Shown here: positions 5,758 to 7,522 of the stretch, piece after piece
Position numbering within the stretch: the stretch's first letter is position 1
Layout: the number at the start of each line of letters is the position of its first letter
The notes under the pieces: model-generated
The model's input: only the letters and a program-made list of their open reading frames with translations
Databases searched by the model: none
Told to the model about the DNA's origin: nothing
Position numbers and translations under genes: made by a program
Assembly (NCBI GenBank): GCA_003512825.1
Contig: DOOI01000167.1
Coordinates: 12,654 to 20,175 of the forward strand
Length of the DNA stretch: 7,522 nt
Reading direction: 5' to 3'
DNA from: Paracoccaceae bacterium
Lineage (GTDB): Bacteria; Pseudomonadota; Alphaproteobacteria; Rhodobacterales; Rhodobacteraceae

Positions 5758-7425
5758 ATGGATGCCCGCGCTCTTTCTTCGAAAATTTCCGTCGCCCCCC
5801 AGATCACTGCCGACGACGTCGCCAAGGCCAAAGCCGCAGGTTTCCGCGCGATAATCTGCAATCGCCCTGATGGCGAAGGTGCCGACCAACCCGCTTTTGC
5901 CGAAATCGCCGCCGCCGCAAAAAAGGCAGGTCTCGAAACGCGCTACCTTCCCATCGTTTCCGGCAAAGTCTCCGATGACGACGCCACGGATTTTGGCAAG
6001 GCTTTGATCGAATTGCCGGGCCCGGTGCTTGCCTATTGCCGCACGGGCACGCGCTCCGCCACCCTGTGGTCCTTGGCCATGGCAGGCGACAAGCCTCTGC
6101 CGGACATCCTCCAAGCCGCCAAAGGCGCGGGCTATGACATGGCAGGCGTCGTGCGCCGCATCGCCAATGGCGGCAAAACCCCGACCGACACAGGCGACGC
6201 CCAGTTTGACGTCGTCATCGTCGGCGGCGGAGCCGCAGGCATCTCCGTCGCCTCATCGCTCAAATCCCGCAAATCCGATCTCAACATCGCCATACTCGAT
6301 CCGGCGGATATCCATTACTACCAACCCGGTTGGACGATGGTCGGCGCAGGCGTGTTCGATGCCGCCACCACCGCCCGCACCATGGGCTCCATCATTCCCC
6401 AAGGCGTGCATTGGATCAAATCCGCCGTCGCCGCCTTCGAGCCAGAAAATGACGCCGTCATCCTCGATGGGTGCCGCGTCGTGAAATACAAACGCCTCAT
6501 CATCTGCCCCGGCCTCAAACTGAACTGGGCTGGCGTCGAGGGCCTCACCGAGACTCTGGGCAAGAACGGCGTCACCTCCAACTACCGCTACGACCTCGCG
6601 CCCTATACCTGGAAGCTGGTGCAGAACCTGAAGTCGGGGCGGGCGCTGTTCAGCCAGCCGCCGATGCCGATCAAGTGCGCTGGCGCGCCGCAGAAGGCGC
6701 TGTACCTCTCCTGCGACCACTGGCGACGCCACGGCCGCCAGGGCGCGATCAAGACCGACTTCTACAATGCCGGCGCGGTGCTGTTCGGGGTGCCCGACTA
6801 CGTGCCGGCGCTGATGAAATACATCGAGCGCTACCAGGTGGGCCTGAACTTCGGCCACAACCTCACCGCCGTGGACGGGCCGCGACGGATCGCAACCTTC
6901 ACCCGTAGCCTGGCCGACGGCAGCCGCGAGGTCGTGCAACGCGAGTTCGATTTCCTGCACGCGGTGCCGCCGCAGCGCGCACCGGACTTCATCAAGTCCA
7001 GCCCGCTGGCCGACGCCGCGGGCTGGGTCGACGTGGACCCTGGCAGCCTGCAGCACCGAAGGTATGCCAACGTCTTCGGCCTCGGCGACGCTGGCAACAC
7101 ACCCAATGCCAAGACCGCGGCGGCGGCACGCAAACAGGCGCCGGTGGTCGCGCACAACCTGCTCGCCGCGCTCAGGAACCAAGCTCTCGATGGTCGCTAT
7201 GACGGTTACGGCTCCTGCCCGCTGACGGTGGAGCGCGGCAAGATCGTGCTGGCCGAGTTCCTCTACGGCGGCAAGCTGCAGCCCAGCTTCCCCAACTGGT
7301 TGCTCGACGGCCGCAAGCCCAGCCGCGCCGCCTGGCTGCTCAAGGAGCGCATCCTGCCGCCGCTGTACTGGCAGGGCATGCTCAAGGGCCGCGAGTGGAT
7401 GGCGACACCGGAACTGGTGGGCTGA
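5758..7425 (+). CDS. DUF442 (TIGR01244) domain fused to sulfide:quinone oxidoreductase-like flavoprotein
   Basis: A 555-aa fusion protein. Residues 1 to about 110 form a DUF442/TIGR01244 domain (rhodanese/phosphatase-like) with Cys-loop AYCRTGTRSA; Cys94 is the likely nucleophile and the spacing to Arg99 is CX4R, closer to a rhodanese loop than to CX5R tyrosine phosphatases. From about 150 a FAD/NAD-type oxidoreductase begins with VVIVGGGAAGI (152-162). It contains PPMPIKCAGAPQK (301-313), as in type I sulfide:quinone oxidoreductases such as human SQOR, where the Cys (here 307) is catalytic. FGLGDAGNTPNAKTAAA (440-456) and YDGYGSCPL (481-489) follow. The likely role is sulfide oxidation to persulfide with electrons to quinone, coupled to sulfur transfer. 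The usual second redox Cys near GD(C) is absent (Ala445/Gly446). Codon usage changes sharply at about residues 255-285 although the frame stays intact. It overlaps the downstream TauE/SafE gene (TGATG). Confidence 0.88.
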   Translation: MDARALSSKISVAPQITADDVAKAKAAGFRAIICNRPDGEGADQPAFAEIAAAAKKAGLETRYLPIVSGKVSDDDATDFGKALIELPGPVLAYCRTGTRSATLWSLAMAGDKPLPDILQAAKGAGYDMAGVVRRIANGGKTPTDTGDAQFDVVIVGGGAAGISVASSLKSRKSDLNIAILDPADIHYYQPGWTMVGAGVFDAATTARTMGSIIPQGVHWIKSAVAAFEPENDAVILDGCRVVKYKRLIICPGLKLNWAGVEGLTETLGKNGVTSNYRYDLAPYTWKLVQNLKSGRALFSQPPMPIKCAGAPQKALYLSCDHWRRHGRQGAIKTDFYNAGAVLFGVPDYVPALMKYIERYQVGLNFGHNLTAVDGPRRIATFTRSLADGSREVVQREFDFLHAVPPQRAPDFIKSSPLADAAGWVDVDPGSLQHRRYANVFGLGDAGNTPNAKTAAAARKQAPVVAHNLLAALRNQALDGRYDGYGSCPLTVERGKIVLAEFLYGGKLQPSFPNWLLDGRKPSRAAWLLKERILPPLYWQGMLKGREWMATPELVG

Positions 7426-7522
7426 TGGACGCGCAGGTCCTGGCTCTGCTGCTTGGCGCCCTGATCGGCCTGACGCTGGCGCTGACCGGCGCCGGCGGTG
7501 GCATCTTGGCGTTGCCACTGCT
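6541..7522. other. Compositionally foreign segment (codon-usage breakpoint at about 6520-6610)
   Basis: From about 6541 to the window end codon choice differs from everything to the left. In the same gene, 5758-6540 has AAA 12/AAG 4, GAA 5/GAG 2, CAA 4/CAG 2, CTG 3 of 17 Leu and no AGC. In contrast, 6541-7425 has AAA 2/AAG 13, GAA 1/GAG 8, CAA 2/CAG 10, CTG 20 of 33 Leu and 7 AGC. Codons ending in A or T fall from about 71 of 261 to 29 of 295. The start of the TauE/SafE gene continues the new style (CTG 8 of 11 Leu). The last left-style stretch is around 6517 and the right style is unmistakable by 6615. No repeat, insertion sequence or frame break marks the join. Counts were made by hand. Confidence 0.8.
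7425..7522 (+). CDS. TauE/SafE-family sulfite/anion permease, 5' end only
   Basis: Only the first 32 codons are present before the window ends. They encode a hydrophobic helix with the LTGAGGGILALPL motif typical of the first membrane segment of TauE/SafE-family (DUF81) permeases, which export sulfite, sulfoacetate or related anions. The ATG shares its A with the stop of the preceding gene (TGATG), so translation is probably coupled. Such permeases commonly sit beside DUF442-SQR fusion and persulfide dioxygenase genes, where they would remove sulfite made from sulfide. Its codon use matches the right-hand part of the preceding gene, not the rest of the window. Confidence 0.75.
   Translation, partial: MDAQVLALLLGALIGLTLALTGAGGGILALPL

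Noticed and set aside
6541..7425. Frameshift or pseudogene at the codon-usage break
   Set aside because: The frame is continuous, the conserved SQR-like motifs are in order on both sides, and total length is normal, so the gene is intact as written even if mosaic.
6253..7518. Long open frame on the minus strand (about 421 codons) opposite the SQR-like domain
   Set aside because: It is antisense to a well-supported gene, lies mostly in the segment with about 90% third-position GC, where stop codons are scarce in other frames, and its translation has no recognisable motif.
1..7522. tRNA, rRNA, CRISPR array, insertion sequence or attachment site
   Set aside because: No tRNA-like stem-loop set, no regularly spaced repeats, no transposase motif and no terminal inverted or target-site repeats were seen; all gene-free gaps are shorter than 200 bases and are described above.

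Overview
The window looks like a chromosomal segment of an alphaproteobacterium, most likely Rhodobacterales (Roseobacter-type). The grounds are protein character and gene order: divergent rbfA and dapB, with a DUF2233/phosphodiester glycosidase gene behind rbfA. Codon use is also consistent over the first 6.5 kb: GC-rich, but favouring CTC/CTT, AAA, GAA and CAA. The taxonomic call is inference from memory of these families, not from a search.

Layout. (1) 11-3036, plus strand: a translationally coupled pair encoding a type I secretion ABC permease/ATPase (PrtD type) and its HlyD-family adaptor. No substrate gene and no TolC-type outer-membrane gene are in view. (2) 3041-4179, minus strand: rbfA (30S maturation factor) followed by an exported DUF2233/NAGPA-domain protein. 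This operon converges on the secretion genes with only 4 bp between stop codons. (3) 4180-4261: a compact divergent promoter region. (4) 4262-5092, plus strand: dapB (lysine/diaminopimelate synthesis), followed by a hairpin. (5) 5290-5655, plus strand: a small secreted protein with two cysteines, behind a perfect TATAAT box. (6) 5758-7425, plus strand: a fusion of a DUF442 (TIGR01244, rhodanese/phosphatase-like) domain with a sulfide:quinone-oxidoreductase-like flavoprotein. Its stop overlaps the start of a TauE/SafE-family permease cut by the window end (7425-7522).

Genes 5758-7425 and 7425-7522 read as a sulfide/persulfide detoxification unit. The flavoprotein would oxidise sulfide, the Cys-loop domain would handle persulfide sulfur, and the permease would export sulfite or a related anion.

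The most striking signal is inside the fusion gene. Near 6520-6610 codon usage switches abruptly without any break in the reading frame. Upstream (5758-6540) is AAA 12/AAG 4, CTG 3 of 17 Leu, and no AGC. Downstream (6541-7425) is AAA 2/AAG 13, CTG 20 of 33 Leu, and 7 AGC. Third-position GC rises from about 73% to about 90% by hand count, and the new style continues to the window end. The right-hand ~1 kb therefore appears to come from a different, higher-GC genome (gamma/betaproteobacterial style), joined within a strongly conserved protein stretch. It is either a natural in-frame recombinant or a chimeric assembly join, and the sequence alone cannot separate these. The same right-hand part also lacks a cysteine where sulfide:quinone oxidoreductases usually carry their second redox cysteine.
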